A DNA stretch of 64,000 bases from Streptomyces achromogenes (GTDB taxonomy: Bacteria > Actinomycetota > Actinomycetes > Streptomycetales > Streptomycetaceae), in the NCBI RefSeq assembly GCF_030816715.1, contig NZ_JAUSYH010000001.1, forward strand, positions 8,060,001 through 8,124,000. Reading direction: 5' to 3'. A program made the position numbers and the translations under genes. Below, in pieces: positions 53,039 through 60,879 of the stretch (the stretch's first letter is position 1; every line of letters begins with the position of its first letter). A model generated the notes under the pieces. It had not been told where the DNA came from. It did no database searches and worked only from the letters and a program-made list of their open reading frames with translations.

Positions 53039-53941
53039 TCACACGGCGTCCAGGTCGAGCTTCGCGCCGGCCTTGAGGATGTCGTCCTGGTGCTTGAGGA
53101 TCACGCCCAGACTGTCCCGGACGACGTTCTCGTCCAGAGTGTCGGCGCCGAGCGCGAGGAGCGTGCGCGCCCAGTCGATCGTCTCCGCCACCGACGGCGC
53201 CTTGCGCAGGTCCATCGCGCGCAGCGCGCCCACCACCCGGACCACGGACTCGGCCAGCGCCGCGTCGATGCCCGGCACCTTCAGCCGGACGATCCGCCGC
53301 TCCAGCTCCTCCTCGGGGAACCCGATGTGCAGGAAGAGGCAGCGGCGGCGCAGCGCCTCCGACAGCTCGCGGCTGGCGTTGGAGGTGAGGACCACGAAGG
53401 GGCGGCGGGCCGCGGTGATCGTGCCCAGCTCCGGCACGGTGACCTGGAAGTCGCTGAGCACCTCGAGGAGCAGTCCCTCCACCTCGACGTCGGCCTTGTC
53501 GGTCTCGTCGATCAGCAGGACGGTCGGCTCGTCGCCGCGGATGGCGGTGAGCAGCGGGCGGGGAAGCAGGAACTCCTCGCTGAAGATGTCGGTGCGGGCC
53601 TCGTCCCAGGTCTCGTCCCGCCCGGCGCTGATGCGCAGCAGCTGCTTGGCGTGGTTCCACTCGTACAGCGCGCGGGACTCGTCGACGCCCTCGTAGCACT
53701 GCAGCCGCACCAGCCTGGCCCCCGCCACCCGCGCCACGGCCTTGGCCAGCTCGGTCTTGCCGACCCCGGCCGGTCCCTCCACCAGCAGCGGCTTGCCGAG
53801 CCGGTCGGCGAGGAAGACGGTGGTGGCGACGGCGGGGGAGGCCAGGTACCCGCTTTCGGCGAGCCGGGCGGAGACATCGTCGACGGACGTGAACAACGGG
53901 GCCTCCGGCGGTCGGCGCGGGCTGGGAGCGTGATCCGCCAA
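53039..53941 (-). CDS. MoxR-family AAA ATPase
   Basis: 300 residues as called from TTG 53941; no good ribosome site, so the start is uncertain. Walker A VEGPAGVGKTELA (about residue 54), Walker B VLLIDETDKAD, and sensor VVLTSNASRELSEALRRRC. C-terminal ILKHQDDI. MoxR ATPases act with VWA proteins, here the overlapping downstream gene, in maturation or cofactor insertion of enzymes. Related pairs are found with carbon monoxide dehydrogenase genes (CoxD/CoxE), but no such enzyme is nearby. Confidence 0.95.
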   Translation of the reverse strand: MADHAPSPRRPPEAPLFTSVDDVSARLAESGYLASPAVATTVFLADRLGKPLLVEGPAGVGKTELAKAVARVAGARLVRLQCYEGVDESRALYEWNHAKQLLRISAGRDETWDEARTDIFSEEFLLPRPLLTAIRGDEPTVLLIDETDKADVEVEGLLLEVLSDFQVTVPELGTITAARRPFVVLTSNASRELSEALRRRCLFLHIGFPEEELERRIVRLKVPGIDAALAESVVRVVGALRAMDLRKAPSVAETIDWARTLLALGADTLDENVVRDSLGVILKHQDDILKAGAKLDLDAV

Positions 53942-54120
53942 CTATCTAAGCGCTTGTTCACCCGGTTTGTCATCAGCCTTCCGTCGCCCCTCGCCCCTCG
54001 CCCCGCCGGTTGCGGGCCCCGCCCCCGGCCTTCGCCGCCGCCACTCGCCACAGGGGGCGGAGCCGTCCAGCCGTCCCTCGCCGCGGGGCGTTGTCGGTGG
54101 CGGGCGCTACGTTGCGGGGC

Positions 54121-54699
54121 ATGGGTGTGTATCTGGTGAGTGTGGACGCGCGGGATTGGTTCGGGCAGGAGGAGGGCGGCCACGGTGACACGGCCTCGGC
54201 GCTGAACGAGGAGCTGCGGCGGCGCGGACTGCCGCCGTACCTGCCGGCGGAATCCGCCACGCGGGCGCGGAACTGGTTCGAGGAGAAGGCGAGCCCGTCC
54301 ATGGCCGGGTTCGCCGCGCTGTGCCGGGCGCACCTCACCCCCGACGAGCAGGAGACGCTCCTCGGCTGGACCGTTCTGGTGCCGGTCTCCCTCGACCGGG
54401 CGGTGGCGCTGCCGATCGGCAGCGCCTACGTCGACGAGACGGTGGTCGCCGGAGCGCCGCAGGTCCTCGCCCTCGCCGAGCGGCTGGCCCGGCCTCTCGA
54501 CCTGCCGCTGGACGCGATACCGGAGACCGGCGGCAACCTGGAAATGACGAACTGGTTCCTCGACGGCGAGGCCAGTGCGGCGGCCGCGGCGCGCCCGGGT
54601 CCGTGGGCCGACGACCCGGAGGCGGCCTTCTACACGGCCCTGTACCTGCGCGCCGCACGGTACGCCCTGCGGCAGGGCTGCCCGATGACCTGGTCCTGA
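54121..54699 (+). CDS. Hypothetical protein
   Basis: 192 residues, ATG 54121. No domain recognised. Starts MGVYLVSVDARDWFGQEEGG and is acidic, with Trp-rich stretches and a C-terminal AAFYTALYLRAARYALRQGC. Good codon bias and a defined start support a real gene; similar proteins are known only as conserved hypotheticals in Streptomyces as far as I recall. Divergent from the MoxR gene. Function unknown. Confidence 0.75.
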   Translation: MGVYLVSVDARDWFGQEEGGHGDTASALNEELRRRGLPPYLPAESATRARNWFEEKASPSMAGFAALCRAHLTPDEQETLLGWTVLVPVSLDRAVALPIGSAYVDETVVAGAPQVLALAERLARPLDLPLDAIPETGGNLEMTNWFLDGEASAAAAARPGPWADDPEAAFYTALYLRAARYALRQGCPMTWS

Positions 54700-54781
54700 C
54701 CCACGGGCGTACCGGGTGGGCGTGCACGCCGCGGGGGCCGGATCCCGGTGTGATCCGCCCGGCCGTGGGAACCCGGCCGAT

Positions 54782-56350
54782 ATGGACGATCATGCGCACC
54801 TCGATCATGTGCATCCCGATCATGCGCACCTCCACGGGTCGTACTGGCTGGACACCGCGCCCCCCGGCACCCTGCTGCCCCCGCCGGAAGGGCCGCTCAC
54901 CGTGGACGTCGCGGTCATCGGCGCGGGCATCGCCGGACTGAGCACCGCCTGGGAGCTGGCCCGGCGGGGACGCTCCGTCGCCGTGCTGGAGGCCGACCGG
55001 ATCGCGGCCGGGGTCACCGGGCACACGACGGCCAAGGTCAGCGCCCTGCACACCCTCATTTACGACCGGTTGCGCCGCACCCGGGGCCCGGAGGCGGCCG
55101 CACTGTACGCCCGCTCGCAGGCGGAGGCCGTCCGGCACATCGCCGAGACCGCGGACGCGCTCGGCGTCGACTGCGACTGGGAGGAGACGGCGGCCTACAC
55201 CTACGCCGAGGACGTCTCCCGCACCGACGCCCTGAAGGCGGAGGCGGAGGCCGCGAGGGAGGCCGGCCTCCCGGCCGCGTACGTGACCGACACGGACCTG
55301 CCGTTCCCCGTCGCCGGCGCGGTCCGGGTGACCGGGCAGGCGCAGTTCCACCCCCGTAAGTACCTCCTCGCCCTCGCCGACGGCATCCGGCGGCTCGGCG
55401 GCACGATCCACGAGCAGACCCGGGTCACCGGCCTCACCGAGGGCGACCCCTGCATGCTCACCACCCGGTCGCCGGCGTCCGCGACCGAGGTGGGCGCCCG
55501 GTCCGTCGTCGTCGCCACCCACTACCCGGTCTTCGACCGGGCCCTGCTCTTCAGCCGGCTCTCCCCGCGCCGCGAACTGGTGGTGGCCGCGCCGCTCGAC
55601 GCCATCGGCGCCCCGCTCGGCATGTACATCACCCAGGAGCAGAACACGCGCTCGGTGCGCACCGCGCCGATGGACGACGGCCGACGGCTGCTCATCGTGA
55701 CGGGCGAGCACTTCACGCCGGGCTCCGGCGGCGACGTCGAAGAGCGCTTCGCCCGCCTGTGCGCCTGGGCGACGGACCGCTTCGGCGACCTGACCTTCAC
55801 CCACCGTTGGGCCACCCAGGACAACGACTCCACCGACTCCGTCCCCCTGGTCGGACCACTGCATCCCGGCAGCCGCCACGCCTACGTGGCGACCGGGTTC
55901 GGCGGCTGGGGGATGAGCGGGGGCGTCATGGCCGGCCGTCTGCTGGCCGAGCAGATCACCGGCGGGACGAGCCCCTGGGACGACCTGTACGACCCTCGCC
56001 GCCTCGCCTCCGTGGTCCGCGAGGGCGCCGCCTTCCTCAAGCAGCAGGCCGACGTGGCCCGGCACTTCGTCGGCGACCGGCTGCCCTCACTCACCGAGCC
56101 GTCGGTCGAGACCCTCGCGCCGGGCGACGGCGCGGTGCTCCGCGTCGGCGGCGAGCGCCGCGCCGTCCACCGCGACGAGGACGGACAGCTGCACGCCCTG
56201 TCCGCGCGCTGCACCCACCTGGGCTGCCTCGTCGCCTTCAACCGCGCCGAGCGGGCCTGGGAGTGCCCCTGCCACGGCTCGCGGTTCGACGTGCGGGGCG
56301 CGGTCGTGCAGGGTCCGGCGGTCGACCCGCTGGAGCCCCGCGACCTCTGA
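54782..56350 (+). CDS. FAD-dependent oxidoreductase fused to a C-terminal Rieske domain
   Basis: 522 residues, ATG 54782. A His/Asp-rich start (MDDHAHLDHVHPDHAHLHG) leads into a DAO-type FAD domain (VAVIGAGIAGLSTAWELARR, about residue 43; YVATGFGGWGMSGG near 370). A C-terminal Rieske domain has the [2Fe-2S] ligands CTHLGC and CPCHGSRFD (about 475-505). This fusion is a known class of oxidoreductases of unknown substrate, seen in many soil bacteria. The His-rich start is encoded by a short DNA repeat (54788-54833) and could bind metal. No operon partner; 82 bases after the hypothetical gene. Confidence 0.93.
   Translation: MDDHAHLDHVHPDHAHLHGSYWLDTAPPGTLLPPPEGPLTVDVAVIGAGIAGLSTAWELARRGRSVAVLEADRIAAGVTGHTTAKVSALHTLIYDRLRRTRGPEAAALYARSQAEAVRHIAETADALGVDCDWEETAAYTYAEDVSRTDALKAEAEAAREAGLPAAYVTDTDLPFPVAGAVRVTGQAQFHPRKYLLALADGIRRLGGTIHEQTRVTGLTEGDPCMLTTRSPASATEVGARSVVVATHYPVFDRALLFSRLSPRRELVVAAPLDAIGAPLGMYITQEQNTRSVRTAPMDDGRRLLIVTGEHFTPGSGGDVEERFARLCAWATDRFGDLTFTHRWATQDNDSTDSVPLVGPLHPGSRHAYVATGFGGWGMSGGVMAGRLLAEQITGGTSPWDDLYDPRRLASVVREGAAFLKQQADVARHFVGDRLPSLTEPSVETLAPGDGAVLRVGGERRAVHRDEDGQLHALSARCTHLGCLVAFNRAERAWECPCHGSRFDVRGAVVQGPAVDPLEPRDL
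54788..54833 (+). repeat. Short tandem repeat encoding His-rich N-terminus
   Basis: Three imperfect units containing gatcatg(c/t)gca(c/t), each about 15-18 bases, just after the start codon of the FAD-Rieske gene. Confidence 0.7.
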
Positions 56351-56404
56351 GAACGGCGCCGGGCCGCCCGTCGGGCTCGCCCGGTCCGCCCGGTCCGGCA
56401 GGCC

Positions 56405-57124
56405 TCAGTCGACCAGGACGACCTCCAGTGTGCGCGGACCGTGCACCCCCTCCACCCGGTCCAGCTCGATGTCGCTGGTCGCCGACGGACCGGAGATCCA
56501 TGTCAACGGGCGGGCCGGGTCGAGCCGTTCGAGGGCCTGCGGCACGGACGACACGACCTGCCCGGGCACCCGGACCACGCACACATGGTGGTCGGGGACC
56601 AGGGTGATGCGGCGCCGGCCCTGATCGGGCCCGCCGTCCAGGACGATCGTCCCGGTCTCCGCGATCGCCACCGCGCACGCCGTGACCACGCTGTCCACGC
56701 CGTCCAGCTCGTGCGCGGTGCTCTCGGCCCGGTCCTCGACCCGCTCCACGTCGGTCGCGGACAGCCAGGCGGGGTCCAGGCCCGCCGGCGCGAGAACCGT
56801 CCTCGTCCCGTGGTCGGCGAACAACCGGCCGATGAGGGACGGGAGTTCGTCCTCCGTGCAGCGGTGCACGAGCGCCCGGTAGTCGGCCAGGTTCTCCGCC
56901 AGCAGCTCCGCCGTCTGCGCGGCGCTGCGCTCGCCGTGCTCCCGCAGGTACTCCCGGGCGACGGCCTCCTCGTACCCGGCGACCTGCCCGGGCCCGTGGG
57001 ACCCGTCCGATCTGTTCGGCCCGTCGGACTTTTTCGGGCCGTCCGGCCCGTCCGGAGCGCCGTCACGCGGCACGTCGGCCAGCGCGCGCCGGACCCGGCC
57101 CAGGATCTGTTCCCTGCTGCTCAC
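56405..57124 (-). CDS. lutC: LUD-domain lactate utilization protein
   Basis: 239 residues from GTG 57124, which overlaps the lutB stop (GTGA). LutC/YkgG family: MSSREQILGRVRRAL-like start, then a Gly/Asp/Pro/Ser-rich linker (about 22-48), GTRTVLAPAGLD, AIAETGTIVLDGG and TWISGPSATSDIELDRVEGV. With LutA and LutB it makes the iron-sulfur L-lactate dehydrogenase complex that converts L-lactate to pyruvate. Last gene of the - strand catabolic run. The low-complexity linker is longer than I would expect in the family. Confidence 0.93.
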   Translation of the reverse strand: MSSREQILGRVRRALADVPRDGAPDGPDGPKKSDGPNRSDGSHGPGQVAGYEEAVAREYLREHGERSAAQTAELLAENLADYRALVHRCTEDELPSLIGRLFADHGTRTVLAPAGLDPAWLSATDVERVEDRAESTAHELDGVDSVVTACAVAIAETGTIVLDGGPDQGRRRITLVPDHHVCVVRVPGQVVSSVPQALERLDPARPLTWISGPSATSDIELDRVEGVHGPRTLEVVLVD

Positions 57125-58608
57125 TTCGCCCTCCCCTCGCCGGCGTCGCCGCCGTTGGTCCGCTGCCACCAGTCGCGGAACGGTTCCGCGGGCACGGGCG
57201 GAAGATCCCGGCTGCCGCTCCACGCCCGGCCCGGACCGGGCAGGGTGCGGGGGTGCAGCCGGCGGGTGCGCGACGCCAGCCGCTGACCGGCACGCAGTGC
57301 GCCGGGGCGGGCGAACGCCCAGCGGGCGGCCCGCATCGCCGCGCGCTCGGCGGCATGGCCCTTGGCCGGCTTGAGCACCGTCCGGTTGCCCTCCAGGGTC
57401 ACCGGTCCGCCCTGCACGACCCGTTCGCGCAGGTGCACCAGCACCTCCGGGATGTCGATGGCGACCGGGCAGACCTCGTAGCAGGCCCCGCACAGCGAGG
57501 AGGCGTACGGCAGCGAGGCGTCGATCTCGCTGCCCGTGCCCCGCAGTTGAGGGCTGAGGATCGCGCCGATCGGGCCCGGGTAGACCGAGCCGTAGGCGTG
57601 GCCGCCGGCCCGCTCGTACACCGGGCACACGTTCAGACAGGCCGAGCAGCGGATGCAGCGCAGGGCCTGCCGGCCGACCTCGTCGGCGAGGGTGTCGGTG
57701 CGGCCGTTGTCCAGCAGCACCAGATGGAAGGTCCGCGGACCGTCTCCGTCCGTGGTGCCCGTCCACGTCGAGGTGTACGGGTTCATGCGCTCGGCCGTCG
57801 AGGAGCGGGGCAGCGTCTGGAGGAAGACCTCCAGGTCGCGCCAGGTCGGCACGATCTTCTCGATGCCGACGACGGAGATCAGCGTCTCGGGGAGGGTGAG
57901 GCACATCCGGCCGTTGCCCTCCGACTCCACGACCACCAGGGTGCCGGTCTCGGCGACCATGAAGTTCGCGCCGGAGACGCCGACCCTGGCCCGCAGGAAC
58001 TTCTCCCGCAGGTGCAGCCGGGCCGCCTCGGCGAGTTCGGCGGGCGTGTCGGTGAGACCCTCGGGGGCCGGGCGCCCCCACTCGCTCATCTCCGCGGCGA
58101 AGATGTCCCGGATCTCGCCCCGGTTGCGGTGGATGGCCGGGACCAGGATGTGCGAGGGACGGTCCTTGCCCAACTGCACGATCAGCTCGGCGAGATCGGT
58201 CTCGTAGGCCCGGATGCCCTCGGCCTCCAGCGCCTCGTTGAGCCCGATCTCCTGCGTCGCCATGGACTTGACCTTGACGACCTCCGACTCGCCGGTCTCC
58301 TTGACCAGCCGCGTGACGATCCGGTTGGCCTCGTCGGCGTCGGCCGCCCAGTGGACCGTGCCGCCGGCCGCGGTGACCGACTCCTCCAGCTGCACGAGGT
58401 AGCGGTCGAGATGCCGCAGCGTGTGGTCCTTGATCTGCTTGCCGGCCTCGCGCAGCGCGGCCCAGTCGGACACCTCGGCGACCGCCGCCGCCCGCTTGGC
58501 GCGGATGGTGTGCGTGGCGTGCCGCAGATTGGCGCGCAGGGTGGGGTTGCCGACCGCCTCCTGGGCGGCCTTCGGAAACGCCGGCATCCCGACGAACGTC
58601 CCGCTCAC
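57121..58608 (-). CDS. lutB: Lactate utilization iron-sulfur protein (LUD plus 4Fe-4S domains)
   Basis: 495 residues from GTG 58608, overlapping the lutA stop by 4 bases; the frame continues upstream through lutA but without homology. N-terminal LUD domain (about 60-290: VKVKSMATQEIGLNEALEAE, GANFMVAETGTLVVVESEGN). Ferredoxin-like segment with CIRCSACLNVCPVYER and CGACYEVCP (about 310-370) binds two [4Fe-4S] clusters, followed by the DUF3390-like C-terminus. Core electron-transfer subunit of the LutABC lactate oxidation system. Confidence 0.95.
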   Translation of the reverse strand: MSGTFVGMPAFPKAAQEAVGNPTLRANLRHATHTIRAKRAAAVAEVSDWAALREAGKQIKDHTLRHLDRYLVQLEESVTAAGGTVHWAADADEANRIVTRLVKETGESEVVKVKSMATQEIGLNEALEAEGIRAYETDLAELIVQLGKDRPSHILVPAIHRNRGEIRDIFAAEMSEWGRPAPEGLTDTPAELAEAARLHLREKFLRARVGVSGANFMVAETGTLVVVESEGNGRMCLTLPETLISVVGIEKIVPTWRDLEVFLQTLPRSSTAERMNPYTSTWTGTTDGDGPRTFHLVLLDNGRTDTLADEVGRQALRCIRCSACLNVCPVYERAGGHAYGSVYPGPIGAILSPQLRGTGSEIDASLPYASSLCGACYEVCPVAIDIPEVLVHLRERVVQGGPVTLEGNRTVLKPAKGHAAERAAMRAARWAFARPGALRAGQRLASRTRRLHPRTLPGPGRAWSGSRDLPPVPAEPFRDWWQRTNGGDAGEGRAK

Positions 58609-59360
58609 AGCGCCGGCTCCGCTTCCGTGCTCGCCAGGATCTCCGCGATGTGCACCGGCCGCATCCCGGTCCGCAGCCGGGTCATCGTCCCGCCGATGTG
58701 CATCAGACAGGAGTTGTCGGCCGCGCACAGCACCTCCGCGCCCGTCGACTCGGCGTTGCGCACCTTGTCGGCGCCCATCGCCGCCGAGACGTCGGAGTTC
58801 TTCAGTGCGAACGTGCCGCCGAAGCCGCAGCACTCGTCGGCGCCCGGCAGTTCTCTGAGCTCCAGCCCCTTGACCGCCTGGAGCAGCCGCCGGGGCCGGT
58901 CCCCGAGCCCCAGCCCGCGCAGTCCGTGGCAGGTGGGGTGGTAGGTCACCGTGTGCGGGTAGTACGCGCCGACCTCCGTCACGCCGAGCACGTCCACCAG
59001 GAACTCGGTGAGCTCGTACGTCTTCGGGACCACCGGGGCGAGGGTCGCGGCGAGCGTGTCCCCGCGTCCTTCCGCCCGGGCCCGCTCGCCCATCCGCGGA
59101 TACAGCTCCCGCACCATCGCCCCGCACGATCCGGACGGCGTCACGATAGCCTCGTACTCGCCGAAGACATCGGAGAAATGCCGGGCGAGCGGCTCGGCCT
59201 CATGGCGGTAACCGGTGTTGTAGTGGGCCTGGCCGCAGCAGGTCTGGGCCATCGGGAAGTCGACCTCGACGCCCAGCCTGGTCAGCAGTTTCACCACGGC
59301 GCGGCCGGTGTCCGGATAGAGCGTGTCGTTGACACAGGTCAGGAACAGGGCGACACGCAT
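58605..59360 (-). CDS. lutA: Lactate utilization protein with two CCG domains
   Basis: 251 residues from ATG 59360 with GAGGAG 5 bases upstream; ATG 59384 is less likely. Begins MRVALFLTCVNDTLYPDTG; the cysteine-rich motifs TCCGQAHYNTG and ECCGFGGTFALKN are the paired CCG domains of glycolate oxidase GlpC/LutA proteins. First Lut gene, 73 bases downstream of the rhamnulokinase stop, so probably on the same transcript as the rhamnose genes. Confidence 0.95.
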   Translation of the reverse strand: MRVALFLTCVNDTLYPDTGRAVVKLLTRLGVEVDFPMAQTCCGQAHYNTGYRHEAEPLARHFSDVFGEYEAIVTPSGSCGAMVRELYPRMGERARAEGRGDTLAATLAPVVPKTYELTEFLVDVLGVTEVGAYYPHTVTYHPTCHGLRGLGLGDRPRRLLQAVKGLELRELPGADECCGFGGTFALKNSDVSAAMGADKVRNAESTGAEVLCAADNSCLMHIGGTMTRLRTGMRPVHIAEILASTEAEPAL

Positions 59361-59433
59361 CGCGGCTCCTCGGGGATCGGTCATCGGATGAATGAAGAGT
59401 AGCCCGCCACGGAGCTCCGGGGGAGGCCCCGTC

Positions 59434-60879
59434 TCACCGTGTGGTGAGACGGGCCTGCGCCTCCCGCCACCGGCCGGTGTCGCCGCGCGGCTCGTAGCGC
59501 GTCAGCGGCTGGGTGCGGGCGAGCAGCCGGCGTATGTCGGCGCGGTCGCCGACCAGCCCGTGGGCCCGGGCCTGGACGAGCACGTTGCCGAGCGCGGCAG
59601 CCTCCGTCGGGCCGGCCACCACGGGCAGTCCGCAGGCGTCGGCGGTGAGCTGGCAGAGCAGCGTGTTGCGGGTGCCGCCGCCGACGATGTGGACGGCGTC
59701 GACGGCATGGCCGGCCAGCCGCTGGGCGTCCTCGACCGCCCTGCGGTGCGCCAGCGCCAGGGAGTCGAGGATGCACCGGGTGATCTCGCCGGGCGTGCCC
59801 GGGACCGGCTGTCCCGAGGCGCGACAGGCCTCGGCGATCCGCTCCGGCATCCGCCCGGGCGCCAGGAAGACGGCGTCCCCCGCGTCCACGACCGAGCGCA
59901 GCGCGGGCGCGGCCGCCGCGTCCCGCAGCAGGTCCGCCAGGTCGGGCTGGTCCCAGGCGCGCATGCACTCCTGGAGCAGCCACAGTCCCATGATGTTGCG
60001 CAGATAGCGGACCGTGCCGTCCAGCCCCAGCTCGTTGGTGAAGTTGGCGGCGCGGCTCTCCTCGGTGAGCACGGGCGCCGTCAGCTCCAGGCCGGCCAGC
60101 GACCAGGTGCCGGTGCAGATGTAGGCGAACCGCTCGTCGACGGCCGGGACGGCCGCCACGGCCGACGCGGTGTCGTGCGAGCCGACCGTGGTGACCGGCA
60201 CCGGTCCGGTCAGGCCCGTCTCCTCCAGCACCCGGTCCCGCAGCAGACCCGCCGGGTCGCCGGGCCGCCGCAGCGGGGCGAACAACGTGAGGTCGATGCC
60301 GAGCCGGTCCGCGACGGCGTGCGACCAGTCGCCGGTGCGGGGGTCGATCAGCTGTGTCGTCGAGGCGTTCGTCAGCTCCGTGCCCTGCTCGCCCGTCAGC
60401 CAGTACGTCAGCAGGTCCGGGATGAGCAGCAGCCGCCGCGCCTGCGCCAGCTGGGCCGTGGAGGCGGCGGCCGTCAGCTGGTAGAGGGTGTTGAACGGCG
60501 CGTACTGCAGACCGGTCGCCGCGTACAGCTCGGCCGCCGGCATGCTCGCCCACACCTTCTCGGCGACGCCCTCGGTGCGTGCGTCCCGGTAGTGCACCGG
60601 GTTGCCGAGGAGCGCCCCGTCGGCGTCCAGCAGACCGTAGTCCACGGCCCAGCTGTCGATGCCGACGGAGTCGACCCGGCCCGCCGCGCGCAACCCGTCC
60701 AGCACCCCCGCGTACAGGGACAGCACGTCCCAGCGCAGCCCCTCGGGGAGGCGGACCGGGCGGTTGGCGAAGCGGTGCGCCTCGGTCAGCTCCAGCGTGT
60801 CGGGGCCGACGCGGCCGACCATGACGCGCCCGCTGGACGCGCCGAGGTCGACGGCGGCGTAGGACCGCACGGCCGTCAC
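59434..60879 (-). CDS. rhaB: Rhamnulokinase
   Basis: 481 residues from GTG 60879, overlapping the stop of the upstream aldolase/dehydrogenase gene by 4 bases. FGGY kinase family: AAVDLGASSGRVMVGRV phosphate-1 motif, VDSVGIDSWAVDYGLLD, TGTWSLAGLE and VHIVGGGTRNTLLCQLTADA. Phosphorylates L-rhamnulose at O-1. It lies between the aldolase and LutA, consistent with a catabolic operon. Confidence 0.95.
   Translation of the reverse strand: MTAVRSYAAVDLGASSGRVMVGRVGPDTLELTEAHRFANRPVRLPEGLRWDVLSLYAGVLDGLRAAGRVDSVGIDSWAVDYGLLDADGALLGNPVHYRDARTEGVAEKVWASMPAAELYAATGLQYAPFNTLYQLTAAASTAQLAQARRLLLIPDLLTYWLTGEQGTELTNASTTQLIDPRTGDWSHAVADRLGIDLTLFAPLRRPGDPAGLLRDRVLEETGLTGPVPVTTVGSHDTASAVAAVPAVDERFAYICTGTWSLAGLELTAPVLTEESRAANFTNELGLDGTVRYLRNIMGLWLLQECMRAWDQPDLADLLRDAAAAPALRSVVDAGDAVFLAPGRMPERIAEACRASGQPVPGTPGEITRCILDSLALAHRRAVEDAQRLAGHAVDAVHIVGGGTRNTLLCQLTADACGLPVVAGPTEAAALGNVLVQARAHGLVGDRADIRRLLARTQPLTRYEPRGDTGRWREAQARLTTR

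Noticed and set aside
57121..59127. Longer 668-codon version of lutB
   Set aside because: The extra N-terminal part is an out-of-frame reading of lutA; GTG 58608 overlaps the lutA stop and begins the conserved region.
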